NCBI GenBank assembly: GCA_940747215.1 | Contig: CALNWS010000042.1 | Span: 1 to 41,232 of the forward strand | Length of the DNA stretch: 41,232 nucleotides | Source: an uncultured Paraburkholderia sp. | GTDB lineage: Bacteria; Pseudomonadota; Gammaproteobacteria; Burkholderiales; Burkholderiaceae | Reading direction: 5' to 3' | Part shown: piece after piece, positions 17,655-27,603 of the stretch | Layout of the letters: every line of letters begins with the position of its first letter | Numbering within the stretch: the stretch's first letter is position 1 | The notes under the pieces: generated by a model | Databases searched by the model: none | What the model was told of the DNA's origin: nothing | Seen by the model: only the letters and a program-made list of their open reading frames with translations | Made by a program: the position numbers and the translations under genes

Positions 17655-20396
17655 TCAGTGCGCTTCTTCCCAGTTCAGCCCGGCGCCCACTTCGGCGACG
17701 AGCGGCACCTTCAGATCGGCGACGCCGCACATCAGTTCAGGCAGCCGCTTGCGCACGTCGGACAACTCTTCGTCAGGCACTTCAAGAATCAGTTCGTCGT
17801 GTACCTGCATGATCATGCGCGTGCCGATCTTCGACTCTTCGATCCACTTCTGCACCGCGATCATCGAGAGCTTGATGAGGTCGGCGGCCGTGCCCTGCAT
17901 CGGCGCGTTAATGGCGGCGCGCTCTGCGGCCTGGCGGCGCGGCCCATTGCCGCCGTTGATCTCCGGCAGCCACAGGCGCCGGCCGAACACGGTTTCCACG
18001 TAGCCCTTCGCCTTTGCGCTCACGCGCGTCTCGTCCATATAACGCGCGACGCCCGGATAACGCGCGAAGTAGCGGTCGATATACAGCTTCGCCGCGTCGC
18101 GCGTGATACCGAGGTTCGACGCGAGGCCGAACGAACTCATGCCGTAAATCAGACCGAAGTTGATGACCTTCGCTATGCGCCGCTGGTCGCTCGACACTTC
18201 GAGCGGCGTCACGCTGAAAATCTCGGCGGCCGTTGCGCGGTGAATGTCCTCGCCTTGCGAGAAAGCACGCAGCAGCGATTCGTCGCCGGAAATGTGGGCC
18301 ATGATGCGCAACTCTATCTGCGAGTAATCCGCCGACACGAGCTTGTGACCCGCGGGCGCGATGAACGCTTCGCGAATGCGGCGGCCTTCGCCGGTGCGCA
18401 CCGGAATGTTCTGCAGGTTCGGATCGTTCGACGCGAGCCGGCCCGTGACCGCGACGGCCTGCGCATAGTTCGTATGCACGCGGCCCGTGGTGGCGTTCAC
18501 CATGCGAGGCAGCTTGTCCGTGTACGTGGACTTGAGCTTCGAAAGACCACGGTGTTCGAGCAGGATCTTCGGCAGTGGATAATCTTCGGCGAGCTTCTGC
18601 AGCACTTCTTCGTCCGTGGACGGTGCGCCGCTCGGCGTCTTCTTCACGACCGGCAACTCGAGCTTCTCGAAGAAAATCTGACCGATCTGTTTCGGCGAGC
18701 CGAGATGGAATTCGCCGCCCGCCAGCACGTACGCTTCGCTTTCGAGTTGAACGAGACGCGTGGCGATCTCGCTGCTTTGCGCGCGCAGTTTGTCCGCGTC
18801 GATAAGCACGCCCGTGCGTTCCATCTTGCGCAGCACGCGTGAAGTTGGTACTTCGATCTCGCTATACACGTACTCCAATGCTTTCTCCGCAGCCACCTGC
18901 GGGTACAACGCCTGATGCAGATGCAACGTGATATCCGCATCTTCCGCCGCGTATTCGGCGGCTTTGTCGAGCGCCACTTCGTCGAAGCCGATTTGCGACG
19001 CGCCCTTGCCCGCGACCTTTTCGTACTTGATGGTCTTTGCGCCGAGATGGCGCAGCGCGAGGCTGTCCATGTCGTGCGTGCGGTGCGATTCGAGCACGTA
19101 CGATTGCAGCAGCGTGTCGTGTCCGATGCCGCGAATTTCGATGCCGTAGTTCGCGAGCACCTGTTCGTCGTATTTCAGATGCTGACCGACCTTCTTGTGG
19201 TCGGCGCTTTCGAGCCACGGCTTGAGCTTCGCGAGCACTTCGTCGCGCGGCAGTTGCTCAGGTGCGTCCGGCCCGCGATGCGCGAGCGGCACATACGCGG
19301 CGTGTCCCGCTTCCACCGAGAGCGACAGGCCAACAATCTGCGCGGTCATCGGATCGAGCGAGGTGGTTTCCGTATCGAACGACGTTATCTCGGCCTTGTT
19401 GATGCGATCGAGCCATGCGTCGAACTGTTCCCAGCTCTGCACGGTTTCGTAGTGACGTTCCTGATCGACGTTCAGCGCGGGCGGCACGTCGGTCTCCGGA
19501 CCTTCAACCGCGTCGGCGATTTCCACTTCGCGCAGCCAAGTCCTGAAGCCGTGACGCGTGAACACGTCGCGCAATTCCTCGCGCGACTCCGCATGGCTTT
19601 GCAGGCTTTCTTCGATCGAAACGACATGCCCCGTCAGATCGCAATTGCGTTCGACGGTGACGAGCTTTTTCGCCATCGGCAGGAAATCGAGCGCACGGCG
19701 CAGATTGTCTCCTACCGCACCTTTGATTTCGCCGGCGTGTGCGACGATGCCATCGAGCGAGTCGTATTGCGTGAGCCACTTGAGCGCGGTTTTCGGGCCG
19801 CATTTGTCGATGCCGGGCACGTTGTCGACCGTATCGCCGATGAGCGACAGGTAGTCGATGATGCGTTCGGGCGGCACGCCGAATTTCGCAACGACTCCTT
19901 CGCGATCGAGCTTTTCGTTCGTCATCGTATTGATGAGAGTAACATGATCCGACACGAGCTGCGCCAGATCCTTGTCACCCGTCGACACGATCACGTTCAT
20001 GCCGCGTTTCTCGGCTTCGGTGCTGAGCGTGCCGATCACGTCGTCCGCTTCGACGCCTTCGATCATCAGGAGCGGCCAGCCGAGCGCGCGCACGGCGACG
20101 TGTATGGGCTCGATCTGACGTGAGAGGTCATCGGGTACCGACGGGCGGTTCGCCTTGTAGTCGGGATACCAGTCGTCGCGAAACGTTTTGCCCTTGGCGT
20201 CGAACACGCACGCGCTATACTCTGCTGTGACTTCCTTGCGCATGCGGCGCAGCATGTTGACCATTCCATAGAGCGCGCCCGTCGGTCCGCCTTCGGGTCC
20301 GCGCAGATCAGGCATCGCATGGTAGGCCCGGTACAGATAACTCGAACCGTCGACCAATAGCAGGGTCTTACCTTTAAGGCTTCGTTCTTCAGGCAC
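17655..20396 (-). CDS. polA: DNA polymerase I
   Basis: Repair and Okazaki-fragment polymerase. The 913 residues show the N-terminal 5'-3' exonuclease (LLVDGSSYLYRAYHAMPDL; DVIGTLSTEAEKRG; STGDKDLAQLV), the 3'-5' proofreading domain with the DxE motif TSFDTETTSLDPM (about 345), and the polymerase domain with motif A DYSQIELRIMAHISGD (about 690), motif B RRIAKVINFGLIYGMSSF (about 740) and motif C MQVHDELILEVPDEE (about 875). Length is normal. Start MPEERSLKGKTLLLVDGSS. Intact. Confidence 0.97.
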   Translation of the reverse strand: MPEERSLKGKTLLLVDGSSYLYRAYHAMPDLRGPEGGPTGALYGMVNMLRRMRKEVTAEYSACVFDAKGKTFRDDWYPDYKANRPSVPDDLSRQIEPIHVAVRALGWPLLMIEGVEADDVIGTLSTEAEKRGMNVIVSTGDKDLAQLVSDHVTLINTMTNEKLDREGVVAKFGVPPERIIDYLSLIGDTVDNVPGIDKCGPKTALKWLTQYDSLDGIVAHAGEIKGAVGDNLRRALDFLPMAKKLVTVERNCDLTGHVVSIEESLQSHAESREELRDVFTRHGFRTWLREVEIADAVEGPETDVPPALNVDQERHYETVQSWEQFDAWLDRINKAEITSFDTETTSLDPMTAQIVGLSLSVEAGHAAYVPLAHRGPDAPEQLPRDEVLAKLKPWLESADHKKVGQHLKYDEQVLANYGIEIRGIGHDTLLQSYVLESHRTHDMDSLALRHLGAKTIKYEKVAGKGASQIGFDEVALDKAAEYAAEDADITLHLHQALYPQVAAEKALEYVYSEIEVPTSRVLRKMERTGVLIDADKLRAQSSEIATRLVQLESEAYVLAGGEFHLGSPKQIGQIFFEKLELPVVKKTPSGAPSTDEEVLQKLAEDYPLPKILLEHRGLSKLKSTYTDKLPRMVNATTGRVHTNYAQAVAVTGRLASNDPNLQNIPVRTGEGRRIREAFIAPAGHKLVSADYSQIELRIMAHISGDESLLRAFSQGEDIHRATAAEIFSVTPLEVSSDQRRIAKVINFGLIYGMSSFGLASNLGITRDAAKLYIDRYFARYPGVARYMDETRVSAKAKGYVETVFGRRLWLPEINGGNGPRRQAAERAAINAPMQGTAADLIKLSMIAVQKWIEESKIGTRMIMQVHDELILEVPDEELSDVRKRLPELMCGVADLKVPLVAEVGAGLNWEEAH

Positions 20397-20504
20397 TATA
20401 TGACTATGACTAAGAGAAAAGTGATTCCGAGCCTGTGATCACTCGCAGATCAAGAGTGCGCAACAGCCAAAAAGGCCCGCGCATCGTGGCAGATGTTCAT
20501 GATT

Positions 20505-20954
20505 ATGGCAGAGTTTATCGAGGCGACCGAGTACCTCTCGGAGATTCTCCCAGCTGTCAGCATCTACGGTTCAGCGCGCCTGAAACCGAACTCGCCGTAC
20601 TCAAACTCGCCACGCAGATTGCACGCAAGTTGTCGGACGCGGTCATCGTGATGCCGGGCGGCTTCGGCACGCTCGACGAACTGGCCGAAGTGCTCACGCC
20701 ATCCGGACCAAGAAGTCGGGCCACGTGCCTATCATTCTGGTGGGCGCGGAGTTTTGGGAAGGTCTGCTCGCGTGGTTCAAGAATTCGCTCACGCCCATTC
20801 CATGGGTCTCATCAACCCGACCGACATGGACCTGATGCAGGTGATCGACGATACCGACCAGGTGCTCGACGCGGTGCTGAAGTTCTACGAAGACCACGAA
20901 GAAGCCGAGCCGCAGCAAATTAAGTCGAACGAAGACCGGATGTTTTATCTGTGA
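20505..20954 (+). pseudogene. LOG-family (TIGR00730/lysine decarboxylase-like) gene with large internal deletion
   Basis: Family of nucleotide 5'-monophosphate phosphoribohydrolases, some of which activate cytokinins. From ATG 20505 it reads MAEFIEATEYLSEILPAVSI, YGSARLKPNSPY, then shifts frame to LATQIARKLSDA, which joins directly to VIVMPGGFGTLDELAEVL. The family normally has about 75 residues here (with the GGGPGIMEAANKGA motif), so they are deleted (junction near 20643). After PGGFGTLDELAEVLT the frame shifts again (about 20700), gives VPIILVGAEFWEGLLAWFKN in pieces, and ends VLKFYEDHEEAEPQQIKSNE... at 20954. The PGGxGTxxE motif survives but the protein cannot be made whole. Divergent from polA. 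Confidence 0.85.
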
Positions 20955-21030
20955 TGTTTCGCATGTGACGTAGGCGGTTGCGCTGCGAATGCGTCGTTAA
21001 TGCGGTGGCGCGCTTCGCTGCATCATCCGA

Positions 21031-21987
21031 TCACTGCACAGCGCGCTCGCGGGCGGCCTCGTCGAGGCTGCCCGTTTCCATTTCATCGTCACGCTCGCTC
21101 TGATCGCCCTGCGTCTGCAGCCACTCGCAGAACTGCGCCACGAGCGGCGCATGCGCAACTTCACGCCTCGCTATCCACCACGCTATCCACCAGTAACCGC
21201 GCGCATCCATCCGCGGACCTTTGAGCGGCACGACGAGCCGCCCAGACACCAATTCATCCGCGAGCAGAGGCAAAGGCCCGAGCGCGACGCCGAGTCCGTC
21301 CACGGCTGCCTGCAATGCCAGATAAAAATGATCGAACGACTGCTTCTTGCGGCACTTCGCCGTGACGTTCGCCGCCTGCAACCAGTTGCGCCAGGCATCG
21401 GGCCGCGTGTCGGAATGCAGCAGCACGTGACGCGCGAGATCGTCGGCGGTGCGGATCGGCGTGCGTTTCAGTAACTCGGGACTGCACACCGGCAATTCGC
21501 TCTCGCCGAGAAAATGGCCGCTCACGCAATTCGGCCAATGCGCGGGGCCGCGCCGCACGGCGACGTCGAAACTGTCGAACGTTTCGACCGGCGCGTTCGA
21601 CGTGGATAGCCGCAACTCCACATTTGGCATCTTCCGTTGAAACTGATGCAGACGCGGCAGCAGCCATTTCATTGCGAACGCAGGCAGCGCGTTTACACGC
21701 AGCACACGCACGATACCGGTGTCGCGCAACCGGTCGATGGCGAGCGCGATGCTGTCGAACGCGGATTGAACCGTGGCGAGATAGCGCCGGCCGTCGTCGG
21801 TCAAGCGCACGCGTTTGCCGCGGCGCTGGAAAACCTGCACGCCGAGCCAGCTCTCGAACGACGCCACCTGTTGGCTGATTGCACCGTGCGTCACATGCAG
21901 TTCGTTCGCGGCAGCCGTGAAGCTTTCATGCCGCGCGGCGGCTTCGAAGGCGCGCAGCGTCGGAAACGGAGGAAGAGTTCGTGCCAT
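21031..21987 (-). CDS. LysR-family transcriptional regulator, GcvA-like
   Basis: The 318 residues have the N-terminal helix-turn-helix (FEAAARHESFTAAANELHVT, HGAISQQVASFE) and a substrate-binding domain of the GcvA type (VNALPAFAMKWLLPRL; DVAVRRGPAHWP). A 12-bp tandem duplication at 21169-21192 adds four residues (WWIAWWIA) near residue 270; the frame is preserved. It is divergent from the chromate-transporter remnants at 22085, its probable former neighbour operon; target unknown. The frame is complete, but the duplication and loss of the neighbouring genes raise doubt about function. Confidence 0.85.
   Translation of the reverse strand: MARTLPPFPTLRAFEAAARHESFTAAANELHVTHGAISQQVASFESWLGVQVFQRRGKRVRLTDDGRRYLATVQSAFDSIALAIDRLRDTGIVRVLRVNALPAFAMKWLLPRLHQFQRKMPNVELRLSTSNAPVETFDSFDVAVRRGPAHWPNCVSGHFLGESELPVCSPELLKRTPIRTADDLARHVLLHSDTRPDAWRNWLQAANVTAKCRKKQSFDHFYLALQAAVDGLGVALGPLPLLADELVSGRLVVPLKGPRMDARGYWWIAWWIARREVAHAPLVAQFCEWLQTQGDQSERDDEMETGSLDEAARERAVQ
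21169..21192. repeat. 12-bp tandem duplication inside the LysR gene
   Basis: CGCTATCCACCA occurs twice back to back. Being a multiple of three it does not break the frame and inserts four residues (a doubled WWIA on the minus strand). Confidence 0.9.
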
Positions 21988-22084
21988 GCCTGTGATTCTA
22001 GATCACAAGCGGTCGCGCAAAAATCGTTTTGCTCGAAGCCGGTTCGGCGCTAACCTCCTGAACTTGTACCCGACGCCTCGCATC

Positions 22085-22659
22085 ATGGATCACGACCTCG
22101 CTTCAACAGCCAGAACCCGAACTGGTGCCCACGCCCACCGTGCGGCAGATCTTCAGCGGCTTTCTTGGCCTCGGGCTGATTTCTTTTGGCGGTGCCCTGC
22201 CGCTTGCACGCCGCGCACTGGTCGAGCAGTGCCGTTGGCTCAGCGCCGACGAATTCACCGACCTCCTCGGCCTCTGCCAGTTTCTGCCAAGCGGTAATGT
22301 GATCAATCTCTCCGTGGCGATGGGCATGCGCTTTCGCGGCGTGCTGGGCGCGCTGGCGGGTTTGCTGGGGCTGGTCGCGGGACCGTCGCTCGTGGTGATC
22401 GGACTCGGCGTGCTCTAAGAAGAAACGCAGAACGACCCGCACGTGCGTCATCTTTTTGCGGGGCTCGCGGCCGCCGCCGCGGGTCTTTTGATCTCGATGG
22501 CCGTGAAAATCGTGCTGCCGCTGCGTCATAAGCCGATGGCCGCGCTGATCGCGGCGCTCGGCTTCGTCGCCATTTCGCATCATGCGCTGGCCGCTGTTGC
22601 CCACCATGCTGGTGCTAATGCCGCTGAGTATCTACATGGCCTCGAGAAGCACGCAATGA
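22085..22659 (+). pseudogene. chrA: Broken chromate transporter, first CHR-domain gene
   Basis: First of two half-size CHR-family transporters. ATG 22085 opens MDHDLAST, then a frameshift near 22105 leads to LQQPEPELVPTPTVRQIF and the hydrophobic SGFLGLGLISFGGALPLARR...LPSGNVINLS. A TAA at 22416 replaces the Tyr of VLYEE. The frame continues QNDPHVRHLFAGLAAAAAGL and a last frameshift near 22600 leads to LPTMLVLMPLSIYMASRSTQ and the stop at 22657-22659, overlapping the next ATG (ATGA). Two frameshifts and a nonsense codon. Confidence 0.85.
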
Positions 22660-23190
22660 CCGACACGCTCGTTGCGCTCGCCGTTATTTTCAGTCAGCTT
22701 TCGCTGCTCGCGTTCGGCGGCGGCAATACGATTCTTCCGGAGATGCAGCGGCAGGTCGTGGACGTGCATCACTGGATGCCGGCAAGCGAATTAATTCAGT
22801 GCGCTGTTCGCGCTCGCGCAGGCGGCGCCGGGCCCGAATCTGATGGTGGTCACGCTGATCGGCTGGCACGTGGCCGGATGGGCAGGCATGCTGGTGACGT
22901 CGCTCGCGAAGTTCGGGCCTTCGTCGCTCGTCACGATTCTCGCGTTGCATGCGTGGGAGCGTTTCAAGGACCGCCCGTGGCGGCGCTACGCGCAATTGGG
23001 ACTCGTGCCGGTGACGGCCGGCATCGTCGCGGCGAGTGCAGCGCTGATCGCCGAAGCGTCCGATCCGACCGCGATCGCGTGGGCGATCACCGCCTTCACC
23101 GCCGTGCTCTCGATGAAAACGCGCATCCACCCGTTGTAGCTGCTTGCGGCGGGCAGTCTGATCGGACTGACAGGTTTCGGTCAGGTCTAG
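22656..23190 (+). pseudogene. Broken chromate transporter, second CHR-domain gene
   Basis: Second half-size CHR transporter, coupled to the first by an ATGA overlap. Starts MTDTLVALAVIFSQLSLLAF and GGGNTILPEMQRQVVDVHHW, shifts frame near 22800 (after ASELIQ) to ALAQAAPGPNLMVVTLIGW, runs through hydrophobic segments, and hits TAG at about 23138 (expected Trp in HPLWLLAAG) before the natural end LTGFGQV at 23190. In families with paired CHR subunits both halves are needed, so the chromate system is lost. Confidence 0.85.
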
Positions 23191-23222
23191 TTCCGCGACG
23201 CCAAAACACGTCGGCTTCACTA

Positions 23223-23253
23223 CGGCGAGCCCGCGCGCAAACGTGGCTCGCCG
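23223..23253. terminator. Hairpin between chrA remnant and amn
   Basis: CGGCGAGCC (23223-23231) pairs with GGCTCGCCG (23245-23253) between convergent genes. There is no T run, so terminator function is only likely. Confidence 0.4.
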
Positions 23254-23266
23254 CATGCCTGTGTGC

Positions 23267-24796
23267 TTACTGGAACGCCACCTCGGCAAAGCTGCGCAGC
23301 TTGCGACTATGCAGACGATGCAGCCCGTTCATGCGCAGCAACTCCATTGCCTTCACGCCGATCTGCAAATGCTGATCGACCTGCGCGCAATAGAACTGGT
23401 CCGCCATGCCCGGCAGTTTCAGCTCGCCATGCAGCGGCTTGTCCGACACGCACAGCAAGGTGCCGTAAGGCACGCGGAAGCGGAAGCCGTTGGCTGCGAT
23501 CGTCGCGCTTTCCATGTCGAGCGCCACGGCGCGGCTTTGCGACAGACGCTGCACCGGCTCACGGTGATCGCGCAATTCCCAGTTGCGGTTGTCCACGCTC
23601 GCCACGGTGCCCGTGCGCATTATGCGCTTGAGTTCCGCGCCGTCGAGCTGCGTGATCTGCGCGACCGCGCGCTCGAGCGCAACCTGCACTTCGGCGAGCG
23701 CCGGAATCGGCACCCACAGCGGCAGATCGGCGTCGAGCACGTGATCCTCGCGCACATAGCCGTGCGCCAGCACGTAGTCGCCGAGACGCTGCGTATTGCG
23801 CAAGCCGGCGCAATGGCCAAGCATGATCCACGCATGCGGACGCAGCACGGCGACGTGATCGGTAATCGTTTTCGCGTTCGACGGCCCCACGCCGATGTTG
23901 ACCATCGTGATGCCGCTGCCGTCCGCCCGCTTCAGGTGATACGCGGGCATTTGCGGCAGACGCGGCGGCGTGCCTTCCTGTTCCTGCTCGCCGAGGTTCT
24001 CGTTGTACGCGATGACGTCGCCGGGTTCGACGAACGCCGTGTATTCGCTGCGATACGCGCGCTGCTCTTCGTCGTCGGTATGGGACATGAGCGTGCGGCC
24101 GAGCTTGACGAACTCGTCGATGTAGAACTGATAGTTCGTGTACAGCACGTAGTTCTGGAAGTGCGTTGGTGACGTAGCCGTGTAGTGCTTGAGCCGATGC
24201 AGCGAGAAATCCACGCGCGCCGCCGTGAAGAGCGCGAGCGGATGCGGGTCGCCGGGCAGCGGCTCGTACGTGCCGTTTACGATGCGGTCGTCGAGCAGCG
24301 TGAGGTCGGGCGTGTCGAACACGTCGCGCATCAGGAAGATGCGCTCGCGATCCAGATCGCCTTTGAGATGGATGCCTTCGGCGAAAGCAAAGTGAATCGG
24401 AATGGGCTGGTCCGACACGCCCACTTCGATCTTCACGTGGTGGTTCTTCGCCAACAGCCGCAGTTGTTCGCGATAGTAGTTGCCGAACAGGTCCGGGCGG
24501 GTGACGGTGGTTTTGAACACGCCCGGGCCCGCAACGAAGCCGTACGAACGGCGCGAGTCGATATGCGTGTTGACCTCGGTGCACACGCGCACGAACGGAT
24601 AGCAGGCGCGCACGCGGTTCGCGAACTGTTCGTTGCGGCGATAGCGCGCGAAGGCGTCGCGCAGGAATGAGATGTTCGCTTCGTAAATGGCGGACAGGCG
24701 TGTGACGGCCTCGGTCGCGTCGTCGAAGGATTCGGTTGGGAAGCTGTTAGCGGGAGTTTGCACCTCGCGTTGATTGGTATCGTTGTTCATCTTCAT
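23267..24796 (-). CDS. amn: AMP nucleosidase
   Basis: Hydrolyses AMP to adenine and ribose 5-phosphate. The 509 residues match Amn: an N-terminal domain with EANISFLRDAFARYR and YPFVRVCTEVNTHIDSRRSY, and a C-terminal nucleoside-phosphorylase-like domain with NIGVGPSNAKTITDHVAVLR, WIMLGHCAGLRNTQRLGDYV and the substrate-binding AVALDMESATIAANGFRFRV. Start MKMNNDTNQREVQTP; a start at the third residue (MNNDT) is also possible. Intact. Confidence 0.95.
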   Translation of the reverse strand: MKMNNDTNQREVQTPANSFPTESFDDATEAVTRLSAIYEANISFLRDAFARYRRNEQFANRVRACYPFVRVCTEVNTHIDSRRSYGFVAGPGVFKTTVTRPDLFGNYYREQLRLLAKNHHVKIEVGVSDQPIPIHFAFAEGIHLKGDLDRERIFLMRDVFDTPDLTLLDDRIVNGTYEPLPGDPHPLALFTAARVDFSLHRLKHYTATSPTHFQNYVLYTNYQFYIDEFVKLGRTLMSHTDDEEQRAYRSEYTAFVEPGDVIAYNENLGEQEQEGTPPRLPQMPAYHLKRADGSGITMVNIGVGPSNAKTITDHVAVLRPHAWIMLGHCAGLRNTQRLGDYVLAHGYVREDHVLDADLPLWVPIPALAEVQVALERAVAQITQLDGAELKRIMRTGTVASVDNRNWELRDHREPVQRLSQSRAVALDMESATIAANGFRFRVPYGTLLCVSDKPLHGELKLPGMADQFYCAQVDQHLQIGVKAMELLRMNGLHRLHSRKLRSFAEVAFQ

Positions 24797-24999
24797 TCAC
24801 CTCTATTGATGCAACGACATTACCACGGAACTCGTGTTTTCCAAATGACTTGGCGCCCCTTACCACACCTGTAGAGGCCGTACGCGCAAGATTGCGGCAC
24901 ATCGCGCGAAAGCGGCGCAAAATAAGGCGATCTGGCCCGATCGCATCCGTTTGAGAGGCGGGATTTGCTAGAATCGGGTCACTATTTTGGAGAATCACC

Positions 25000-25395
25000 A
25001 TGAAGCCGCTCCTTCCCGTCGCCGTTGCACTGGCCCTCGCCTTTGGCAACGCCGCGATGGCTGCCCAGCCTGTCGACGACACTCCGGCTCCCGGCGCTCC
25101 GCAATCCGCCAACGAACGGGCCGGCTTGCCCGATCTGGAGAAGATCAATCGTCCGGCTGCACAGGTCAGCTCGAAGGTTGAAATCAACGTGCCCCGCACG
25201 CCGAGCTTCTACGAACGCAGCGCCAACGGCACTGAAATCACCGAATACCGCGACAAAGGCAAGCCCATCGAAATCAACGTGCATTCGAACCTCGGCACGC
25301 GTTACCAGATGAGCGCGCCGCTCGACACGTCGCCCAAAGTGCGCGACAACGGTCGCGCAAGCACGCGTCTGCCTTCGGTGAATCTGGCTTATTGA
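25000..25395 (+). CDS. DUF2782 family exported protein
   Basis: A 131-residue protein with a signal peptide (MKPLLPVAVALALAFGNAAMA, cleavage likely after AMA) and a mature part rich in Pro, Asn and charged residues. ITEYRDKGKPIEINVHSNLG followed by TRYQMSAP is typical of the DUF2782 family of proteobacterial periplasmic proteins, often next to polA or thrB. Function unknown. A ribosome-binding site TTTTGGAGAATCACC precedes the ATG. Intact; separated by 278 bases, with no visible gene, from thrB. Confidence 0.85.
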   Translation: MKPLLPVAVALALAFGNAAMAAQPVDDTPAPGAPQSANERAGLPDLEKINRPAAQVSSKVEINVPRTPSFYERSANGTEITEYRDKGKPIEINVHSNLGTRYQMSAPLDTSPKVRDNGRASTRLPSVNLAY

Positions 25396-25673
25396 TCGCG
25401 TATTGAACGTTACCCGGCGCTCCGGTTTCTGATGTGTGCCGCGAGCCACGGCTTGCAATCGCGCCGGGCCGCGGCGCTTTGGCGAGGAAACCCGAACGCC
25501 ATCACGTACCGTTCTGATTGTGTCAAAACGAACGGCTGTGCCGGTTCGTTGCGCGAAGCTCGCTGCTTCAGCAGCGGATTCGCCCGCGATTGCGGCTTGC
25601 GCAGTCGCTTGCTTCTGATTTTACGCACTGGCCCAATGCGCCAGCCCGACCAACCTGATCCGACGTTTTCCGC

Positions 25674-26669
25674 ATGACTGTCTTTACCGCTGTCACCGAA
25701 TCCCAACTTGCAGACTGGATGCGCCATTACGATCTCGGCGAAGTCATCGCGTTTCGCGGCATTTCTTCCGGCATCGAAAATAGCAATTTCTTTCTGACCA
25801 CAACACGCGGCGAATATGTCCTCACGATTTTCGAAAAGCTGACGGCCGAGCAGTTGCCGTTCTACCTCGAACTCATGCGTCATCTGGCGGCGCACCACGT
25901 GCCGGTGCCCGACCCGATGCCGCGCGAAGACGGCGCACTGTTCGGTACGCTGCATGGCAAGCCGGCCGCCATTGTCACCAAACTGGAAGGCGCGCCGGAA
26001 CTCGCGCCGGGCGTCGAACACTGCATCGAAGTCGGGCAGATGCTCGCGCGCATGCATCTGGCCGGGCGCGACTACACGGGTTATCAACCGAATTTGCGCA
26101 GCCTGCCGTGGTGGAAGGAAACCGTTCCGACCATCCTGCCGTTCCTGGAAGGCGCACAGCGCGAACTGCTCGCGTCCGAACTCGCGTACCAGGAAGCGTT
26201 CTTCGCGTCGGCGGATTACGCCGCGCTGCCCGAAGGCCCGTGCCACGCCGACCTGTTCCGAGACAACGCCATGTTCGCGCACGCCGCGCCCGAAACGGGC
26301 CAAGAAGTGCGTCTTGGCGGATTCTTTGACTTCTACTTTGCCGGCTGCGACAAGTGGCTGTTCGACGTCACCGTTACCGTGAACGACTGGTGCGTGGACC
26401 TCCCCACCGGCAAGCTCGACGCCGCGCGCACCGAGGCCCTGCTGCGCGCCTATCAGACGGTGCGCCCTTTCACGGCTGGGGAAAACCGCCATTGGGGCGA
26501 CATGCTGCGCGCCGGCGCGTACCGCTTCTGGGTGTCGCGCCTGTATGATTTTCATCTGCCGCGCGCGGCCGAACTGCTCAAGCCGCACGATCCCGGCCAT
26601 TTCGAACGCATTCTGCGCGAGCGCCTCACCGGCGTCGCGCTTCCAGGCATTCATATCTCATGCAACTGA
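25674..26669 (+). CDS. thrB: Homoserine kinase (APH-like ThrB)
   Basis: Phosphorylates homoserine for threonine synthesis; the APH/choline-kinase-type enzyme used by betaproteobacteria rather than the GHMP type. The 331 residues show [20 protein letters not shown], the ATP-binding region ([24 protein letters not shown]), the catalytic loop [14 protein letters not shown] (about 200) and the metal-binding [10 protein letters not shown] (about 230). Normal length and intact. The next gene starts inside its last codons (26660), so the two are translationally coupled. Confidence 0.95.
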   Translation: MTVFTAVTESQLADWMRHYDLGEVIAFRGISSGIENSNFFLTTTRGEYVLTIFEKLTAEQLPFYLELMRHLAAHHVPVPDPMPREDGALFGTLHGKPAAIVTKLEGAPELAPGVEHCIEVGQMLARMHLAGRDYTGYQPNLRSLPWWKETVPTILPFLEGAQRELLASELAYQEAFFASADYAALPEGPCHADLFRDNAMFAHAAPETGQEVRLGGFFDFYFAGCDKWLFDVTVTVNDWCVDLPTGKLDAARTEALLRAYQTVRPFTAGENRHWGDMLRAGAYRFWVSRLYDFHLPRAAELLKPHDPGHFERILRERLTGVALPGIHISCN

Positions 26670-27463
26670 TCGAAGTCCCCGCGAAGACCGGCTATGTATG
26701 GTTCCGGCAGGGAATCTGGCTGTTCCGTAAAAATCCGCTCGCGTTTCTCACGCTGTTTTTCACCTATCTGCTGGTGATAACGCTGATCTCGCAGATTCCG
26801 GTGATCGGCGGCGTGTTGCCGCTCATATTCATTCCGGGCGTGGCGGTCGGCTTCATGGCGGCGTGCCGCAATACGATCGCGGGCAAGCCGGTGTTCCCTA
26901 CCATTCTCGTCGACGGTTTCCATTCGTACGGGCCGGTGGTTGCGCGCCGCCTGCTGGTGCTCGGCGTGCTGTACGTCGTGGCCATGGCGCTGGTGCTCGC
27001 GGGCTCCGCGCTCGCGGACGGCGACATGCTGCTGAAGGTCATGCCCGGTACCACGACAATGGATCAGGACGCGATTGCCAACAGCGATATTCTGCTCGCC
27101 GTGATTACAGCGCTGGCGTTCTACATTCCGGTTGCGATGATCTTCTGGTTCTCGCCCATTCTCGCCGCGTGGCACGACGTGACGCCGGTAAAGGCTATGT
27201 TCTTCAGCATCGTCAGTTGCTGGCGCAATCGCGGCGCGTTCATCGTATTCGGCGCGCTCTGGTTCGCGGTGGCGATGGTGGTGTCGCTCGGATTGTCCAC
27301 GGTGATGCAGGCGCTCGGCACAGCCGATTACGCATTCGCGATCCTGATGCCGGCCACGATGATCGTCACCACCATGCTGTACTGCTCCTTCTACGCGACG
27401 TATCGCAGCTGTTTCGGCGTGCAAGCGCTGCAAACCGATCTGCCTGCCACGCCGGCCGCCTGA
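26660..27463 (+). CDS. BPSS1780-family membrane protein
   Basis: A 267-residue integral membrane protein starting [18 protein letters not shown]. It has about five or six hydrophobic segments (for example [20 protein letters not shown] near residue 35, [18 protein letters not shown] near 100, [17 protein letters not shown] near 150, [17 protein letters not shown] near 195, [19 protein letters not shown] near 230). The family is conserved in Burkholderia but has no known role. Overlaps thrB by 10 bases. Intact. Confidence 0.85.
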   Translation: MQLIEVPAKTGYVWFRQGIWLFRKNPLAFLTLFFTYLLVITLISQIPVIGGVLPLIFIPGVAVGFMAACRNTIAGKPVFPTILVDGFHSYGPVVARRLLVLGVLYVVAMALVLAGSALADGDMLLKVMPGTTTMDQDAIANSDILLAVITALAFYIPVAMIFWFSPILAAWHDVTPVKAMFFSIVSCWRNRGAFIVFGALWFAVAMVVSLGLSTVMQALGTADYAFAILMPATMIVTTMLYCSFYATYRSCFGVQALQTDLPATPAA

Positions 27464-27550
27464 GCCTGTCTTTTCGCAGGCAGCGTACGCGCTGCCTGCG
27501 CCTCGCATTTTCCATCGTGCATCGAACTCGTCATCGTTGGCCTTCTTGCG

Positions 27551-27581
27551 GTACAATGATTTGTGTGCAATTCATTTGTAC
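27551..27581. promoter_or_regulatory. Probable OhrR operator upstream of ohrR
   Basis: An imperfect inverted repeat (GTACAATGA ... TTCATTTGTAC) that includes TGATTTGTGTG (27558-27568), an exact 11-base match to one half of the palindrome upstream of ohr. It lies 23-53 bases before the ohrR start, consistent with autorepression. Confidence 0.65.
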
Positions 27582-27603
27582 GCGCCTTCAGACGAGATGC
27601 ATC

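Noticed and set aside
23223..23253. Riboswitch or structured RNA in the chrA-amn gap
   Set aside because: Only a simple GC hairpin between convergent genes is visible; nothing suggests an aptamer.
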